A DNA stretch of 64,000 nucleotides from Gordonia oryzae. Its GTDB lineage: Bacteria > Actinomycetota > Actinomycetes > Mycobacteriales > Mycobacteriaceae. A program made the position numbers and the translations under genes. The DNA lies in contig NZ_RKMH01000018.1 in the NCBI RefSeq assembly GCF_003797185.1, positions 1 through 64,000 of the forward strand, in the 5' to 3' direction. This document shows positions 10,898 through 22,853 of this stretch, piece by piece; positions within the stretch are counted from its first letter, which is position 1; the number at the start of each line of letters is the position of its first letter. The notes under the pieces are model-generated. The model did no database searches, was not told the DNA's origin, and saw nothing but the letters and a program-made list of their open reading frames with translations.

Positions 10898-11781
10898 GCA
10901 GCGACCCTGCTGGCTCTCTGCGGCTCGGGTATGTCGGGCTGGGAAACATCGGTGGCCCGATGGCTGGCAGCCTCGCCACGTGGGCCGGCGGGATGACGGT
11001 GTTCGACTTGTCCGAAGACGCCGTCGCCAAGCTTGTCGACCAGGGAGCCGATCGCGCGGAATCGCTGTCGGACCTGGCCTCTCGCACCGACATCATCGGG
11101 ATCTGCGTGCTCGACGACGAGCAGGTCCGCACAGTCGTCAGCGGCGACGGCGGGTTGTTGAGCACCGCGGCTCCGGGAACGATCATCACCGTCCACTCGA
11201 CGATCGCTCCGGAGACGGCAGTCGATCTCGCTGCCGCGGCCGCCGAGCGCGGCGTGACAGTGCTCGACGCCCCGATCTCCGGTGGCGCGGCCGGCGCCGC
11301 CGAAGGCCGTTTGGCGATCATGGTCGGCGGCCCGCGCGACGCCTACGAGAAAATCACCGAACCATTCGCGCTCACCTCCGACATGGTGGTCCACGCCGGT
11401 CCGGACGTCGGTGCGGGCACGAAGATGAAACTGGCGCGAAACCTGCTTCACTTCATCTCGTTCACCGCCACCTCCGAGGCCGCCCGCCTCGCCGAGGCAG
11501 CCGGTATCGACCTGGTGAAACTCGGAAAAGTGGTCCGCCACACCGATGCCATCACCGGTGGTGCCGGCGCCATCATGCTGCGCGACACCACCGCCGAGAT
11601 CGCATCGGACGATTTCTGGTACGGCATCTTCACTTCGGTTCGAACCCTGGGCGAGAAAGATCTCACGCTGGCGTTGACCCTTGCCGATCATTTGGGCGTC
11701 GACCTTCCCCTCGGCCGGTTGGCACGCCGCGACCTTGCCGACGCGCTCGGCGTCCCCCACCACGAAGGAGAGCTCTTATGA
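10894..11781 (+). CDS. 3-hydroxyisobutyrate dehydrogenase-family oxidoreductase, Rv0770-like
   Basis: The 295-residue beta-hydroxyacid dehydrogenase starts with GTG at 10894 overlapping the SDR stop. It has the Rossmann loop GYVGLGNIGGPMAGSLA, the substrate-binding DAPISGGAAGAAEGRLAIMV and the catalytic Lys region GAGTKMKLARNLLHF. It differs from the true mmsB of this window (47109-47978), so it is probably a paralogue with another 3-hydroxyacid substrate. It is coupled by an ATGA overlap to the CMD gene. Confidence 0.87.
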   Translation: MSSDPAGSLRLGYVGLGNIGGPMAGSLATWAGGMTVFDLSEDAVAKLVDQGADRAESLSDLASRTDIIGICVLDDEQVRTVVSGDGGLLSTAAPGTIITVHSTIAPETAVDLAAAAAERGVTVLDAPISGGAAGAAEGRLAIMVGGPRDAYEKITEPFALTSDMVVHAGPDVGAGTKMKLARNLLHFISFTATSEAARLAEAAGIDLVKLGKVVRHTDAITGGAGAIMLRDTTAEIASDDFWYGIFTSVRTLGEKDLTLALTLADHLGVDLPLGRLARRDLADALGVPHHEGELL

Positions 11782-12146
11782 CGTCCGAGCAGCGCCAGAA
11801 GTCACTCGACATGATGTCGAAGGTCTACGGCTGGGAGATGTCCGACGGACCCGGCGACTACTTCGCACACACCGCCGATCAGGTGTTCGGCGAAGTCTGG
11901 TCCCGCGAAGGGCTTTCCATCCGCGACCGCCGACTTCTACTCTTCGGTGCCCTTGCGCAGTCCGGCCAGATCGATGTCGCCGAGATCCAGGCGTCCTCGG
12001 CGCTGGCCAATGGCGAATTGACGCCGGAACAGCTGGAGGAGATCTCCCTGTTCCTCTGCTACTACGTCGGCTGGCCCCTGGGCACCAAGATGCACTTCAT
12101 GTTCGGCAAGGTGATCGACAACCATCGAAAGTCCCAGAAGGAATAG
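11778..12146 (+). CDS. Carboxymuconolactone decarboxylase-family protein, Rv0771-like
   Basis: The 122-residue all-helical protein resembles gamma-carboxymuconolactone decarboxylases (REGLSIRDRRLLLFGALAQS, then LEEISLFLCYYVGWPLGTKM). It lacks the CxxC pair of AhpD-type peroxidases; only one Cys (in FLCYYVGWP) lies near the usual site, so a redox role is unlikely. It is the last gene of the aldehyde dehydrogenase operon and is followed by a hairpin. Confidence 0.87.
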   Translation: MTSEQRQKSLDMMSKVYGWEMSDGPGDYFAHTADQVFGEVWSREGLSIRDRRLLLFGALAQSGQIDVAEIQASSALANGELTPEQLEEISLFLCYYVGWPLGTKMHFMFGKVIDNHRKSQKE

Positions 12147-12157
12147 CCGACCATCGA

Positions 12158-12173
12158 AGGGCGCTGACGCCCT
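12158..12173 (+). terminator. Hairpin after the aldehyde dehydrogenase operon
   Basis: AGGGCG-CTGA-CGCCCT forms a 6-bp GC stem with a 4-base loop, 11 bp after the last stop codon. There is no T-run, which is common in high-GC actinobacteria. Confidence 0.5.
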
Positions 12174-12505
12174 CCCGCCCGACGGTGTTCCCATCCCGAT
12201 GAACGAGACCTCGAGACCCGTTGCAACGATCGGTATCCGGTCCTCTGTTATCCGATTTCAGCTGTACCGCAGGCCATCTCGAGGCTCGCCGCACGCGGCT
12301 CGCACCTCGACCATCGGGAGGGAAGGGTCTTCGATTGTCGGGGGGGTTGCGACCATCGGGGGAAGGCCCGCCGCCTGGGGCGTCGGGGGAAGGGGTCCGG
12401 CCATCGGGCAGGGAGGGTTGCTCGACCATCGAGGGGAAGGCGCCTCTAGTCGTCGCCGTCAAACTCAGGAAGGCTCGTCGAACCGTGAACAAGGGTTAAG
12501 GTCGA
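12174..12505. other. Non-coding spacer with repeated GACCATCG-purine units
   Basis: No gene is supported here. The stretch carries irregular copies of a CGACCATCG(G/A) word followed by a G/A-rich run at about 12309, 12350, 12398 and 12424 (for example CGACCATCGGGGGAAGG), and one at 12148 outside it. The copies are 26-48 bp apart and not exact, so this may be simple-sequence expansion or a cluster of binding sites. Confidence 0.4.
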
Positions 12506-13879
12506 ATGATGTCGTCACGAGTGACCTTCATCGAACTGACCGGCGGGAATGGCCACAACATCCTCAGCGCCAGCCCCGGTCCCAACCTGACAGCACACGG
12601 GTACGACGAGCGCGAATATGCCGCCGTCGGACGAGCCCGCCGATTCGAGAGCACCTCGTCCGGTGCCGTTACCGAAGCCGACGCCGCAGAATTCACCACC
12701 CGAATCCTGGTGCGGCGACCCGCGAATGGCTCCGATTTCAACGGATACCTCGTCGTCGAATGGTTCAACGTGTCCAGCGGAACCGACGCCGCACCCGAGT
12801 ACACCTACCTCGCGCCGGAGATCGTCCGATCGGGCTACGCGTGGGTGGGGGTTTCCGCGCAGTACACCGGCATCGAAGGCGGTGCCGGGTCGGTCGGAAT
12901 GGAGGACGGTGACACGCCAACGCGTCTCGCCGACAAGGACCCCGATCGATATGGGTCACTGCGCCACCCGGGTGACGGCTACAGCTACGACATCTTCGGC
13001 GCCATCGGCGGCGCACTCGCCGCGAACCATACCGAAGGCCATCCGCTGGCCGGACTCACCGTGCGCCGACTACTGGCCGCGGGCGAATCCCAATCGGCCA
13101 TGGCACTGACAACCTACGTGAATCATTTCGCCAAACAGCACAACATCTTTCATGGAGTTCTGATTCACAGCCGATCGCTCGGAGCACTACCGCTCGGCGA
13201 AGCCGGTAAGCCCGCCGACATCACCGAGGCCTATCGCGGGTTGCCCGTGCGACTATCCACCGATCTGACAGTTCCGGTCTTCGTCCTACAGACCGAAACC
13301 GACGTTCTCACCAACTTTCAGTATGTGCAAGCCCGGCAACCTGATTCGTCATTCTTACGCGTATGGGAAATGGCCGGGACATCGCATGCCGACCTCGCCC
13401 AGATCGGCGAGTACGAGTCGATGCTCGGTTGTCCGGCACCGGTGAATCGCGGCCAGCAGCGCTTTGTACTGCGTTCGGCACTGCACCATCTGCGGTCGTG
13501 GGTCGACGAGGAGTCGGAGCCACCGGTCGCCGACCCGCTCCTGGTGGTCGACGCCGGGGATGGCCACCGGTTCGAACTCGACCAGGTCGGCAACGCGCGC
13601 GACGGTGTGCGCACTCCGTGCGTGGACGTACCGACCCAGATCCTGCGCGGCGTGGTCGAGGACGACGTGCCCCGGATCTGTGTGCTGTTCGGTGTGACGA
13701 CGCCCCTACCGCCGACGGTCATCGCGGATCTCTACCCGGACCGGGACAGCTACCTCAAGCGTTACACCGAGGCGGCCGACATGGCGATCGAGGGCGGCTT
13801 TGTCCGCCCGGACGACCGCTCCGAAGTGCTCGCCGATGCCCGCACCGATCTGGTGGCCGACGCCGACGCCTTCCGCTAG
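12506..13879 (+). CDS. Alpha/beta hydrolase domain-containing protein
   Basis: The 457-residue protein belongs to a large actinobacterial hydrolase family with the nucleophile elbow AAGESQSAMAL (Ser about residue 194) and a probable catalytic His in AGTSHADL. The N-terminus has FIELTGGNGHNILSASPGPN, and no export signal is seen. Substrates of this family are mostly unknown; esters or amides are likely. It is a single gene with a start at ATG 12506 (ATG 12509 is equally possible). Confidence 0.78.
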   Translation: MMSSRVTFIELTGGNGHNILSASPGPNLTAHGYDEREYAAVGRARRFESTSSGAVTEADAAEFTTRILVRRPANGSDFNGYLVVEWFNVSSGTDAAPEYTYLAPEIVRSGYAWVGVSAQYTGIEGGAGSVGMEDGDTPTRLADKDPDRYGSLRHPGDGYSYDIFGAIGGALAANHTEGHPLAGLTVRRLLAAGESQSAMALTTYVNHFAKQHNIFHGVLIHSRSLGALPLGEAGKPADITEAYRGLPVRLSTDLTVPVFVLQTETDVLTNFQYVQARQPDSSFLRVWEMAGTSHADLAQIGEYESMLGCPAPVNRGQQRFVLRSALHHLRSWVDEESEPPVADPLLVVDAGDGHRFELDQVGNARDGVRTPCVDVPTQILRGVVEDDVPRICVLFGVTTPLPPTVIADLYPDRDSYLKRYTEAADMAIEGGFVRPDDRSEVLADARTDLVADADAFR

Positions 13880-14072
13880 GTGAGAACACATTCCAGTCTG
13901 GTTGCTGCCCGCTGTTCACCACGGGTCGCACGACCCTGGGAGTCGCCGCGCGCGTCCAAGGACCCTCAGCTCACACGCAGGACTGACATTGTGAACCGCG
14001 GTCACCGCGATGGGGAACGCACGGTGATCGGCTCTCCGTGACCCGTGGCGTCACGCGCGGTACCGTCGATGC

Positions 14073-14999
14073 ATGAACAGCGTCGTTCCCGAGCAGAATC
14101 CCTCCGCGCCGACACCGTTCAGCGAGTCTGAGGCACAACGGGTCCGCTCGATCTGGGGCACGTTGGGACTGCCGGGTCTGATCGACGTCCACACCCACTT
14201 CATGCCGCGGTCGGTGATGGACAAGGTGTGGGCGTACTTCGACTCGGCAGGCCCGCTCGTCGGACGCGAATGGCCGATCACTCACCGAGCCGACGAGGAC
14301 GTCCGGGTGGCTGCGTTGCAGGCGTTCGGCATTCGCGCGTATTCGTCACTCGTGTATCCGCACAAGCCGGACATGGCCGAGTGGCTCAACGGATGGGCCG
14401 CCGACTTCGCCACCCATCACCCCGACTGCCTGCAGACCGCAACCTTCTACCCCGAGGAGCCGGCGACCGCCTACGTTTCGAAGGCCATCGCCGCGGGCAC
14501 CCGGGTCTTCAAGTGCCACATCCAAGTCGGCGCCTTTTCACCACTGGATCCGCTGCTCGACGGGGTGTGGTCGCAGATCGCCGACGCGCAGGTCCCGGTG
14601 ATCATCCACTGCGGCTCCGGACCGGCACCGGGCACCTACACCGGGCCCGAGCCCATCGCCGGGCTCCTCAAGCGATTCCCGTCGTTGCCGCTCATCGTCG
14701 CCCACATGGGCACACCGGAATACGAGCAATTCCTCGGCCTCGCCGAACGATTCGAGAATGTGCGACTCGACACCACGATGTCGTTCACCGACTTCTCCGA
14801 AGAGGGCGCACCCTATCCGGCGGACCTGCTTGCGCGTTTACGCGACGCCGGTCCGAAGATCTTGTTCGGCAGCGACTTTCCCAACATCCCTTACACCTAC
14901 ACCCACGCCCTGGCGGCCGTCATCCGGCTCGACCTCGGCGACGACTGGGTGCGCAGAGTGCTCTACGAGAACGCTGCTGAGGTGTTCGGGATCAACTGA
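14073..14999 (+). CDS. Amidohydrolase-family metal-dependent hydrolase
   Basis: The 308-residue TIM-barrel protein has metal-ligand motifs of the amidohydrolase_2 family: DVHTHF near residue 38, PVIIHCGSG, LIVAHMGTPEYEQF and the late Asp in LFGSDFPN. Relatives decarboxylate or hydrolyse cyclic and aromatic acids, and the substrate here cannot be told. The gene stands alone, and the 190 bp before it hold no recognisable gene. Confidence 0.85.
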   Translation: MNSVVPEQNPSAPTPFSESEAQRVRSIWGTLGLPGLIDVHTHFMPRSVMDKVWAYFDSAGPLVGREWPITHRADEDVRVAALQAFGIRAYSSLVYPHKPDMAEWLNGWAADFATHHPDCLQTATFYPEEPATAYVSKAIAAGTRVFKCHIQVGAFSPLDPLLDGVWSQIADAQVPVIIHCGSGPAPGTYTGPEPIAGLLKRFPSLPLIVAHMGTPEYEQFLGLAERFENVRLDTTMSFTDFSEEGAPYPADLLARLRDAGPKILFGSDFPNIPYTYTHALAAVIRLDLGDDWVRRVLYENAAEVFGIN

Positions 15000-15080
15000 C
15001 TCCAGGACCACCGGGAGTTTCGCCTGACCCGCGCATGTCGCCATCCGACCCTCAGCGGCGGGTGTGGTTACTCTAGGGCA

Positions 15081-16007
15081 GTGACACCTTCCTCCGGCGA
15101 TGACGGTATCAACGCAGCTCTAGAAGCCTGGCAATGCTCCGCCATGGACCGGCTACGGCGACAGGTACCGAGCATGTACCGGCGGGACGCGTGGTGGGAT
15201 GAGAAGTACCCAATGCCCAGCAACCTGCCATATGACGATGTGCCGCAAGCACTTCAGACGGTCACCCGCAGCCGGGGCCGCACCGTGGAGTATCTGCGGC
15301 ACGAGGGCGAGCTGCGGCCGGGCGAGTCCGTCCCTGACCACTGGTTCGACCTCGCAAGCTCGGGACATGCCGGGGTACGACGCGCCGCGGATGCCCTCCG
15401 AGATCACTTCCCCGATACCGCGACCGCGATGACAAAGCTCGTCACGGATGTCAAGGTCGCCCGTTTTTCGCTCTCGATGAACCCACCTCGGACCGCGGTC
15501 GGACTTTTCTACTTGACGCGCGCCAAGGACGATGGACGTCCACTGGCCCTGCTGGGTTTCCCGCCGAACCCGTCCGCCGTCGGGGCTCCACCGTTCTGGC
15601 CGACCGTCGCCGCGCGGCTCCGCGGACTCGCCGCCGACGTGCACGACGGGCTCCTCGTCTATCCCCAACTGGACTGTGGGCCAGTCCCATCTGCATACCT
15701 TCAGACGCTCGACATGTACGCCCAGAACAACGCAATTCTCGACAACGCCGACTCGGTGGAGGCCTATCTGGAGGACGGGAGACCCGTCGACCTGCCGGAG
15801 GTGCCGCCGCCACCAAGGATGGTCGTGGCCGCCAACAATGGCATCAACACCGTATTCATGTTCGACACCTCCGATCCGCAGGGCAATGCCTGGTCGTTCG
15901 GGGAGACGGTGCTATTACAGTCGCCGCTACCGATCGACACACTGCTGGACGACATGATTGCCGAACGCCTGATCAGCAGTTGCCGCCCAGTCGACTCGGC
16001 TCGGTAG
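15081..16007 (+). CDS. Hypothetical protein
   Basis: This 308-residue protein starts with GTG at 15081. I recognise no domain. It has a Trp-rich N-terminus (RRDAWWDEKYPMPSNLPYDD), a central GLFYLTRAKDDGRPLALLGF and a PPPPR segment near residue 250; no signal peptide or membrane helix is present. Codon use resembles that of neighbours, which supports a real gene. The 3' end is convergent with the DUF2277 gene 34 bp away. Confidence 0.65.
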   Translation: MTPSSGDDGINAALEAWQCSAMDRLRRQVPSMYRRDAWWDEKYPMPSNLPYDDVPQALQTVTRSRGRTVEYLRHEGELRPGESVPDHWFDLASSGHAGVRRAADALRDHFPDTATAMTKLVTDVKVARFSLSMNPPRTAVGLFYLTRAKDDGRPLALLGFPPNPSAVGAPPFWPTVAARLRGLAADVHDGLLVYPQLDCGPVPSAYLQTLDMYAQNNAILDNADSVEAYLEDGRPVDLPEVPPPPRMVVAANNGINTVFMFDTSDPQGNAWSFGETVLLQSPLPIDTLLDDMIAERLISSCRPVDSAR

Positions 16008-16041
16008 TCGGCACCAGAGATCGAGATGCCCTCGATGCAGC

Positions 16042-16311
16042 CTACCCCCGCGCCGCGATCCGCACCCGAACCTCCGGACGCCGCAGCGGCGGTACGGTTT
16101 TCGGCGGCTGGCGACGCTCCGGGAGCTCACCGAGCAGGGTGCGCGTGGCGGCGGTCACCGCGATGACCGCCGCCTCGAACACCTCGGCGTTGGCTGCCGA
16201 CGGATGACGTATGCCGCTCACCTTGCGAACGTATTGGCGCGCGGCTGCCTCGATTTCTTCCTCGGTCGCCGCGGGTTCGAGTCCGCGCAGTTCGGTGATG
16301 TTGCGGCACAT
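16042..16311 (-). CDS. DUF2277 protein
   Basis: The 89-residue protein starts MCRNITELRGLEPAATEEEI and ends with an Arg-rich tail, the typical form of the DUF2277 family (MCRxI start, short helical body, VRKVSG). The ATG at 16311 is preceded by GAGAGG at 8 bases; an in-frame ATG 15 bases upstream would overlap the quinone oxidoreductase stop and is less likely. The function is unknown. Confidence 0.85.
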   Translation of the reverse strand: MCRNITELRGLEPAATEEEIEAAARQYVRKVSGIRHPSAANAEVFEAAVIAVTAATRTLLGELPERRQPPKTVPPLRRPEVRVRIAARG

Positions 16312-16313
16312 GA

Positions 16314-18836
<2,523 letters not shown>

Positions 18837-18840
<4 letters not shown>

Positions 18841-19793
18841 GCGGTCACCGCCGAGGTAGCGAGATAGCGTGTGAGAAAAAGGATCTGGTGGGACACGACC
18901 GGCTCGAACCACGAATCCGCCACCTCGGCGAAGATCCCGAAGTGATCACACGGGTAGTGCCGGACCTCGGCCCGTGCGGCGAACCCGGCCTTGGCCGCCG
19001 CGTGGGGCGGCGCTCCCCGATCGAGGTCGGCGATCTGCATGAGGACCGGCGCCGCCACATCCTGCGCGGCCTTGTCGGCGCGAAATGAGCCTAGCTCCAA
19101 GCCGATCGACGCATCGACCTCGTTGCGCCAGCTCGGGCCGGCGATCGCGAGATAACTCTCCAGGTAGCCGTCGCTGGTCAGCGCAGCCCTGTCACCGGGC
19201 TTGCCGACGACCGGCATCATCACCGGATCGCGACCCAATGCGGCACGCAGCGCACTACCGATACCTACGGCCGCGGATCGCAACATCGAGCCCGCACCCA
19301 CCTGCGGGTAATGGTGAACACCGGCCGCAAGCCCGTTGACCATCGGCACCGCCGCGATGACCGCGGCCACGTCGTCGCATCCCGTCCGCGCACGTTGCGC
19401 TGCCACGATCAACACGTGCCCGCCGGATTGCGACAGTCCCCACAGTACGATGCGGGAGGCGTCGACACCGGGTTGACGGCCGGCGGCATCGATGGCGGCG
19501 TGGTAGTCGGCGACCTGACCGGACATCGAGACGCGTTGGCGCGGTTGGCCGCCGGAGAGCCCGAAACCACGGTAGTCGAACGCGAACACCGCCAGACCTG
19601 CGTCGGCCAGGTGCCGCGCGAACGGCTCGAGTCCGGAATCCTTGGTGCCGCAGAAGCCGTGGGCCATCACCACCACCGGCACTCCCGCGTCGGTGGTGAA
19701 TGCGTTCCCGGTGGGTGCGAAGAACCACGCATCGCAGTTCGTTCCCCCAGACTCGAAACTTACTGTGCGACGGTCGGTGTCGGCGGTGGTCAT
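18837..19793 (-). CDS. Alpha/beta hydrolase
   Basis: The 318-residue hydrolase has the oxyanion motif VVMAHGFCGTKDSGLEPFA, the nucleophile elbow LWGLSQSGGHVLIVAAQ, and a C-terminal DHFGIF with the catalytic His. It resembles acetyl-xylan esterase/X-Pro peptidase-like hydrolases. It sits between a flavin monooxygenase and an SDR with four-base overlaps on both sides. A monooxygenase-esterase-dehydrogenase set is the classic ketone-to-ester-to-acid/alcohol route, but the actual substrate is not shown. Confidence 0.83.
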
Positions 19794-21163
19794 CGTGCCT
19801 CCTGCAGCGGCGTGGCGTCGACGCCCGCCCAGCGGACGGGCCCCTGCTCGGCGGCACGCGCACGCCCCGCGGGCAGTTCCTTGGTGCGGATATTGTGTTC
19901 GTAGAGATAGTGGTCGAGTTGCTGTGTGTGCCTTGCCGTGTGCAGCATGTGCCCAGTGAAGTACTGCTGGTCGGAGGCAATGGTGTCACGCATCTGCGGC
20001 ACCGACGGCGGTCGGTACTGCCCGACCGCATAGGCCCCGATGACCCGGGCCTGGCATTCCACGAACGGAAACAGCGTCGGCGTGGACTGGGCGAACCCGG
20101 CGAACACGACGTCGTCGATGCCGGGATAGAAGATGCGCTTGTACAGGTCGATGTGGTTGTCGGGGGCGCTGATCACGTCGGGGTCGAAGAACGGGAAAGT
20201 GATGTTGTATCCCGTGGCGTAGATGATCACGTCGAATTCGGCACTCGTGCCGTCGACGAAGTGCGCGGTGTGGCCGTCGAGTCGCTCGATGTTGCCCTTG
20301 GCGGTGACGTCACCGGAGCCGAGTCGCAGCGGCAGCTCGACCGACTGCGTCGGATGTGCTTCGAAGAACTTGTGATTCGGGGTCGGCAGGCCGTAATCCT
20401 CGGGGCGCCCAGCGGTCATGGGCTGCATGATCTGGGTGAACTTGCGCTGCCACGAAAACGGAATATAGGGCGAGGTGTGGTAGTACTTGTCGGCCGGTTT
20501 GCCCGCGAAGTACTTGGGGACGATCCAGGCACTTGACCGCGTCGAGATGGTGACCGTGGTGTCGAGCGCCTTGGACGACAGTTCGACGGCGATGTCGGCG
20601 GCACTGTTGCCCAAGCCCACCACCAGGATTCGTTTACCGGCGAAGTCCAGCGGGGTGCGTGGGTCGATATAGGAATGGGAGTGGATCTCGTCACCGGCGA
20701 ATTCGCCCGGGAAATCGGGCCACCGCGGATCCCAGTGGTGCCCGTTGGCCACCACCAGCAGGTCGACGCGGCGCGTCTCGCCGCGCTGCGTCGACAGCTC
20801 CCACCCACCGCCGTCGAGCCGGCGGGCGCGGGTGACGCCATTGCCGAACTCGATGTTCTCGCGCAGCCCGAAGGCGTCGGTATAGTCGTCGAGGTATTGC
20901 TTGATCTGGGTGTGGTGCGGGAAATCCGGGTAGTCCGACGGCATCGGGAAATCCCGGAACGAGAGTTGATGTTTGGACGTGTCGATGTGCAGCGACCGAT
21001 AGGCGCTCGAGTGCCCGTTGGGATTGCCGAACGCCCAGTTGCCGCCGACCCGATCGGAACTCTCGAAACAGGTGTACGGGACGCCGTAGTCGGTGAGCAT
21101 CTTTCCCGATGTCAGACCGCTGATTCCGGCGCCGATGATGGCGGTACGCGGGAGATCGCGCAT
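19790..21163 (-). CDS. Flavin-containing monooxygenase
   Basis: The 457-residue protein has an FAD loop AIIGAGISGLTSGKML at the N-terminus, a second Rossmann loop ILVVGLGNSAADIAVELSS for NADPH, and an FMO-type linker around FAGDEIHSHSYIDPRTP. Typical activities are N- or S-oxygenation or Baeyer-Villiger oxidation. It is the first gene of a leftward three-gene operon and is divergent from the TetR gene at 21274. The 110-bp spacer contains TTGACA at 21181 and two CACGAAAC words. Confidence 0.87.
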   Translation of the reverse strand: MRDLPRTAIIGAGISGLTSGKMLTDYGVPYTCFESSDRVGGNWAFGNPNGHSSAYRSLHIDTSKHQLSFRDFPMPSDYPDFPHHTQIKQYLDDYTDAFGLRENIEFGNGVTRARRLDGGGWELSTQRGETRRVDLLVVANGHHWDPRWPDFPGEFAGDEIHSHSYIDPRTPLDFAGKRILVVGLGNSAADIAVELSSKALDTTVTISTRSSAWIVPKYFAGKPADKYYHTSPYIPFSWQRKFTQIMQPMTAGRPEDYGLPTPNHKFFEAHPTQSVELPLRLGSGDVTAKGNIERLDGHTAHFVDGTSAEFDVIIYATGYNITFPFFDPDVISAPDNHIDLYKRIFYPGIDDVVFAGFAQSTPTLFPFVECQARVIGAYAVGQYRPPSVPQMRDTIASDQQYFTGHMLHTARHTQQLDHYLYEHNIRTKELPAGRARAAEQGPVRWAGVDATPLQEAR

Positions 21164-21273
21164 GGGAGCCCCTGTGGATAGTTGACAAATCTCTGAATCT
21201 GTCTACCGCACGAAACGGCGTGGAGTAAACACTTTCACGAAACTGTCCAGCCCGGTTGTTAGAGTTGGTGTCC

Positions 21274-21870
21274 ATGACAACGGCCCCGGCCACGAGCGTC
21301 GCCGACCGCCTGCTCGATGCGGCCGAGAAGTTGCTCGCCGACAAGGGCATTCGGGCCACGACGATGCAGCAGGTCGCCGATGTCGCCGGGGTGTCGCGCG
21401 GGTGGCTCTACCGACACTTCCCCGACAAGCAGTCGATGGTCGGGGCGACGATCGTGCGCCTCACCGATTCGTTCTGGAGCGACGCGCGCGTCGAACTCGA
21501 AACCCTTGGGGACTTCACCGAGCAACTCGTGGCAGGCGTGCGGATCGGCCGCGGCGCCTACGACGACCCCGGGACGTTACTACTGCGGCTGCGCACGGAA
21601 GAGCCGGAGGAATTCGCCGCGTGCGCGGGCGTCGGCGTCAGCGCCCTCGTCCCCGACCTGGCACTGCTCTGGAAACCATTCGTCGACACCGCGATCGAGA
21701 ACGGAGAAGTGCACCCCGACCACGACGCCGGCGAGGTATCGGAGTGGGTGGCCCGGATTCTCATCAGCCTCGGCACCGTTTCCGGCACCACCGTCGACGC
21801 CGACGACCCGGCATCGGTGCGACGACAGGTGGAGCGCTTCGTCATTCCGGGGCTCGCGGCCGCGCCGTAG
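21274..21870 (+). CDS. TetR-family regulator
   Basis: The 198-residue protein has an N-terminal TetR domain (RLLDAAEKLLADKGIRATTM, then QQVADVAGVSRGWLYRHFPD as HTH) and a C-terminal ligand-binding region. The ATG at 21274 gives the usual short leader; an in-frame TTG at 21256 is less likely. It is divergent from the flavin monooxygenase operon, which it probably represses. A hairpin follows the stop codon. Confidence 0.87.
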   Translation: MTTAPATSVADRLLDAAEKLLADKGIRATTMQQVADVAGVSRGWLYRHFPDKQSMVGATIVRLTDSFWSDARVELETLGDFTEQLVAGVRIGRGAYDDPGTLLLRLRTEEPEEFAACAGVGVSALVPDLALLWKPFVDTAIENGEVHPDHDAGEVSEWVARILISLGTVSGTTVDADDPASVRRQVERFVIPGLAAAP

Positions 21871-21874
21871 CCGG

Positions 21875-21890
21875 AGCGCTCGAAAGCGCT
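21875..21890 (+). terminator. Hairpin between convergent TetR and LLM genes
   Basis: AGCGCT-CGAA-AGCGCT gives a 6-bp stem and a tetraloop, 5 bp past the TetR stop. It can serve both convergent genes. A nearby GCGCTGTCGGCGA word occurs twice (21886 and 21907). Confidence 0.5.
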
Positions 21891-21925
21891 GTCGGCGATG
21901 GGGAGGGCGCTGTCGGCGAAGGGGG

Positions 21926-22780
21926 TTACACCACCGCAGGGGCGAGACCGAGCTTGCCGGCGAGTGTGGCGAGGTAGCCGCGGGCACGCTCCACCGAGTC
22001 GTCGGGGAGGCCGTACAGGACCTGCGTGACCCCGATCTCGCGCCACTTCTCCAGCTTCTCGGCAACCGGCTTGACGTCGAGGACGACGACCTGCGGTGCG
22101 CCGTCACGGCCGGCGTCGGACCAGATCCGGTGCAGCAGACCCACCGAGCCCTCGATGTTTTCTTCGCCCGGCGTGGTGATCCAGCCGTCGGCGCTGCGCG
22201 CGATCCATCGGAAGTTCTTCTCGTTGCCGGCGGCGCCGACGAGCGTGGGGATGTGCGCCTGCGGCTTGGGCCATGCCCAGCTGGGCCCGAAATCGACGAA
22301 GTCACCGTGGTATTCGGCCTCCTCGTCGGTCCAGAGCGCGCGCATGGCCTCGAGGTATTCGCGCAACATCGTCCGCCGCAGTTTCGGCGGCACGTTATGA
22401 TCGGCCAATTCGTCGAGGTTCCAACCGAATCCGACTCCGAGCGTCAGCCGACCGCCGGACAGGTGGTCGAGAGTGGCCAGGGTCTTGGCGAGGGTGATCG
22501 GATCGGACTGCACCGGTAGCGCGACCGCCGTGGCGAGCCGAATCCGCTCGGTGACCGCCGCGGCCGCGGCAAGTGTGGTCCAGGGGTCGAGGGTGCGCAT
22601 GTAGCGATCGTCGGGCAGCGAGGAATCGCCGGTCCGCGGATGGGCCGCATCGCGGCGGGTCGGGATGTGGCCGTGCTCGGGAACGAAATACGACGCGAAC
22701 CCGGCCTCTTCGATGAGCGGGGCCAGGACCTGCGGCGTCAGGCCGCGGTCGCTGGTGAACTGCACGATCCCGAAATCCAT
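21926..22780 (-). CDS. LLM-class F420-dependent oxidoreductase
   Basis: The 284-residue TIM-barrel enzyme has family landmarks EEAGFASYFVPEHGHIPT, TERIRLATAVALPVQSDPIT, LDHLSGGRLTLGVGFGWN and PTLVGAAGNEKNFRWIARSA, as in bacterial luciferase-like F420 enzymes. The gene stands alone. Its promoter carries a near copy of the operator dyad found in front of the aldehyde dehydrogenase operon at 8.6 kb, so the two may share a regulator. The substrate is unknown. Confidence 0.88.
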   Translation of the reverse strand: MDFGIVQFTSDRGLTPQVLAPLIEEAGFASYFVPEHGHIPTRRDAAHPRTGDSSLPDDRYMRTLDPWTTLAAAAAVTERIRLATAVALPVQSDPITLAKTLATLDHLSGGRLTLGVGFGWNLDELADHNVPPKLRRTMLREYLEAMRALWTDEEAEYHGDFVDFGPSWAWPKPQAHIPTLVGAAGNEKNFRWIARSADGWITTPGEENIEGSVGLLHRIWSDAGRDGAPQVVVLDVKPVAEKLEKWREIGVTQVLYGLPDDSVERARGYLATLAGKLGLAPAVV

Positions 22781-22801
22781 ACCCTCACCTTAGACACAGG
22801 C

Positions 22802-22828
22802 CTGGACACGTGTCTAGAACAAGTTATC
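22802..22828. promoter_or_regulatory. Composite operator in front of the LLM oxidoreductase
   Basis: The minus strand at 22817-22802 reads CTAGACACGTGTCCAG, a 14/16 match to the dyad at 8632, with a perfect GACACGTGTC core. Overlapping it, the plus strand at 22815-22828 reads TAGAACAAGTTATC, which fits the KstR consensus TnnAACnnGTTnnA at all but the last base. The sites lie 22-48 bp upstream of the start codon. Confidence 0.5.
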
Positions 22829-22853
22829 GTCGTGTTCGAGTACTCGTCATGCC

